Source: Xenorhabdus eapokensis (GTDB lineage Bacteria > Pseudomonadota > Gammaproteobacteria > Enterobacterales > Enterobacteriaceae). Taken from it: 62,989 nt of DNA. The position numbers and the translations under genes are program-made. Below, piece by piece: positions 61,525 through 62,989 of this stretch (its first letter is position 1; every line of letters begins with the position of its first letter). The stretch spans positions 1-62,989 of the forward strand of contig NZ_MKGQ01000022.1 of assembly GCF_001908105.1 (NCBI RefSeq), given 5' to 3'. The notes beneath the pieces are model-generated. The model did no database searches, was not told where the DNA came from, and saw only the letters and a list, made by a program, of their open reading frames with translations.

Positions 61525-62795
61525 TTAGATAGATTTTTTCCGCAAGTAAAATCCCAATAAAATACCAACAACCGATAAGAGCATCATGTAGTAAGCGGGA
61601 GCCAATGCGGTATATACCAGTAATAAAGTGACGAAGATTGGTGTCAATCCACCAAAAATGGCGTAAGCCAAATTGTAGGAAAATGAAATGCCACTGAACC
61701 TGACTTCTGGCGGGTAACTTTTTACCATGACAAAAGGGTTGCACCAATCACACCTACAGTCAGGCCAGTGAGGGAATAAGCACCAAATAGTTTAAGCGGT
61801 TCATGACTAATATTGTGGTAGAAAAACCAAGTTGTGGTAGCCAATAGAATGCAACCAATAATCAGCACGATACCGGCTCCCCATTTATCGCATAAATATC
61901 CTACGGAGACACAGCCAATTGCCAATGAGATGATCGCCAGACTGTTTGCTTTCAAAGTCAGTGATTGTTCCAGATTAAAGACTGTCTGCATATAGGTTGG
62001 TGTCATCAAGATGACAACGACAATGCCTGCGGAAAGCAGCCATGTCAGCAGCATGGAAATAGAGATGGCGCGCTTGTGATTCAAAATGACAGTTTTTAGT
62101 GGTAACTCTTCTGCCAACGCTTTGCGTTCCTGCATTTCCTTGAAGACAGGGGTTTCATGCAGCCAACGGCGCAGATACATGGCGCATAAACCGAAAATGC
62201 CCCCTAAGAAAAATGGCAGGCGCCATGCCCAATCCAAGACTTCTTGTCTGGAATAAATAGTCGTAATAATGGTTGCGACGAGAGAACCAAATAAAATCCC
62301 CAAACTCAATCCTGCCGTTAAAATACCACAGGCAAATCCGACACGTTTATGGGGAACATGTTCTGCCACAAAAACCCAGGCTCCGGGCACTTCTCCACCA
62401 ATTGCGGCGCCCTGCATAATCCGCATTAATAACAGCAGGATAGGGGCAGCAATACCTACGGCATCATAGGTGGGCAACATACCGATAGCCAGTGTTGGTA
62501 CGGCCATCATCAATATACTGAGTGAAAACATTTTTTTACGCCCAATGAGATCACCAAAATGAGCCATGACGATCCCACCTAAAGGTCGAGCCAGATAACC
62601 CGCAGCAAAAATACCAAATGTCTGTAGTTGCCTGAGCCATTCAGGTATATCCGCAGGGAAAAAGAGTTCCCCAAGCGCAACAGCAAAAAAGACAAAGATA
62701 ATAAAGTCGTAAAATTCCAGAGCGCCGCCTAAAGCAGCTAAGGACAGTGTTTTATAATCTTGTTTGTTTAATGGACGATTGTGATGTTGTGACAT
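61525..62795 (-). pseudogene. MHS-family MFS transporter, frameshifted
   Basis: Coding starts at 62795 (MSQHHNRPLNKQDYK) with MHS-type marks (GGALEFYDFIIFVFFAVALG and HFGDLIGRKKMFSLS, RIMQGAAIGGEVPGAWVF). It stops prematurely after GVIGATLLSW at 61722. The remaining 67 residues (from MVKSYPPEVRFSGISFSYN) continue in another frame up to 61525. Adding one base in the AAAAGGG region near 61731-61740 restores a smooth A-T-P-F-V-M-V-K-S-Y-P transition and a normal length of about 424 residues. The family includes proline/betaine, shikimate and related organic-acid symporters. A sequencing error is possible. Confidence 0.85.
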
Positions 62796-62989
62796 AATTT
62801 ACCGATTTATAGTTATAAAATGGGATTTGAGGTGATTATTTTCAATGTTTTTGCCAGAAACAAAAATAGATGAAAATAAAACGGATGTTATAAATAAGCT
62901 TTCAAAATAGTAGATCACTTGGAGGGAACTCAGTCCAATTTTTGCGATCTGATTAATCGCCAAATCAAAAAAAATCCCAAAATGGACTG
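62796..62989. other. Upstream region of the transporter pseudogene
   Basis: About 190 AT-rich bases run to the window edge. No gene is visible; a promoter for the minus-strand transporter should be here but was not resolved. Confidence 0.4.

Overview
The window looks like chromosome from a Xenorhabdus species (Morganellaceae, Enterobacterales), or a close relative such as Photorhabdus. Housekeeping proteins are near-identical in layout to enterobacterial ones. Two stretches follow E. coli gene order with gaps: tRNA-Phe (pheU)-yjdC-dsbD-dcuA-aspA-fxsA-groES-groEL-yjeI-epmB-efp-gdx(sugE), and yjjZ-tRNA-Leu-rsmC-holD-rimI-prfC-osmY-yjjU-yjjV-deoCABD. The fimbrial operon has the compact A-C-D-G-H-J order that I recall for the X. 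nematophila mrx operon. The species call is inference; no search was run.

Layout. 1-2640 is the tRNA-proximal end of an integrative element in the 3' end of a tRNA-Phe gene: primase fragment, AlpA-type regulator, P4-type integrase. 2842-14060 is core: disulfide reduction (dsbD), C4-dicarboxylate metabolism (dcuA, aspA), chaperonin with a sigma32-type promoter, EF-P with its modifying enzyme EpmB, and the guanidinium exporter gene gdx behind a two-hairpin guanidine-II (mini-ykkC) riboswitch. 14062-19521 is more accessory: two small HTH regulators, a nucleoside hydrolase, and an amine-oxidation cluster (PuuB-like oxidase, cupin, aldehyde dehydrogenase). phoA follows a Pho box. yjjZ lies behind a Fur-box-like site and two tRNA-Leu(CAG) genes follow it. 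22044-34510 holds RsmC, HolD/RimI, RF3, a short OsmY-like protein, YjjU, YjjV and a complete nucleoside uptake and catabolism unit (nupC-deoC-deoA-deoB-deoD).

35238-41625 is the fimbrial operon: pilin, usher, chaperone, minor subunit, two-domain adhesin and MrpJ-type regulator. carB and carA (minus strand, tandem ARG boxes) and dapB follow. Next come a methyltransferase, a YeiI-like HTH/PfkB kinase, and a scar where an IS630-type transposase remnant abuts the 3' end of a type I restriction hsdR gene. potABCD (spermidine/putrescine uptake) is intact. Beside it is a solitary SBD/HNH-type restriction endonuclease that probably recognises phosphorothioated DNA.

The most unusual part is 57399-61480, a tightly overlapping four-gene operon: KAS III-like condensing enzyme, short-chain NAD(P) reductase, metallo-beta-lactamase-fold hydrolase and F390-synthetase/phenylacetate-CoA-ligase-like adenylating enzyme. 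The set of activities parallels OleA-OleD-OleB-OleC (olefin/beta-lactone synthesis) but uses different families for the hydrolase and the ligase. It is my best candidate for an uncharacterised biosynthetic system. The window ends with an MHS-family MFS transporter gene broken by an apparent one-base frameshift.
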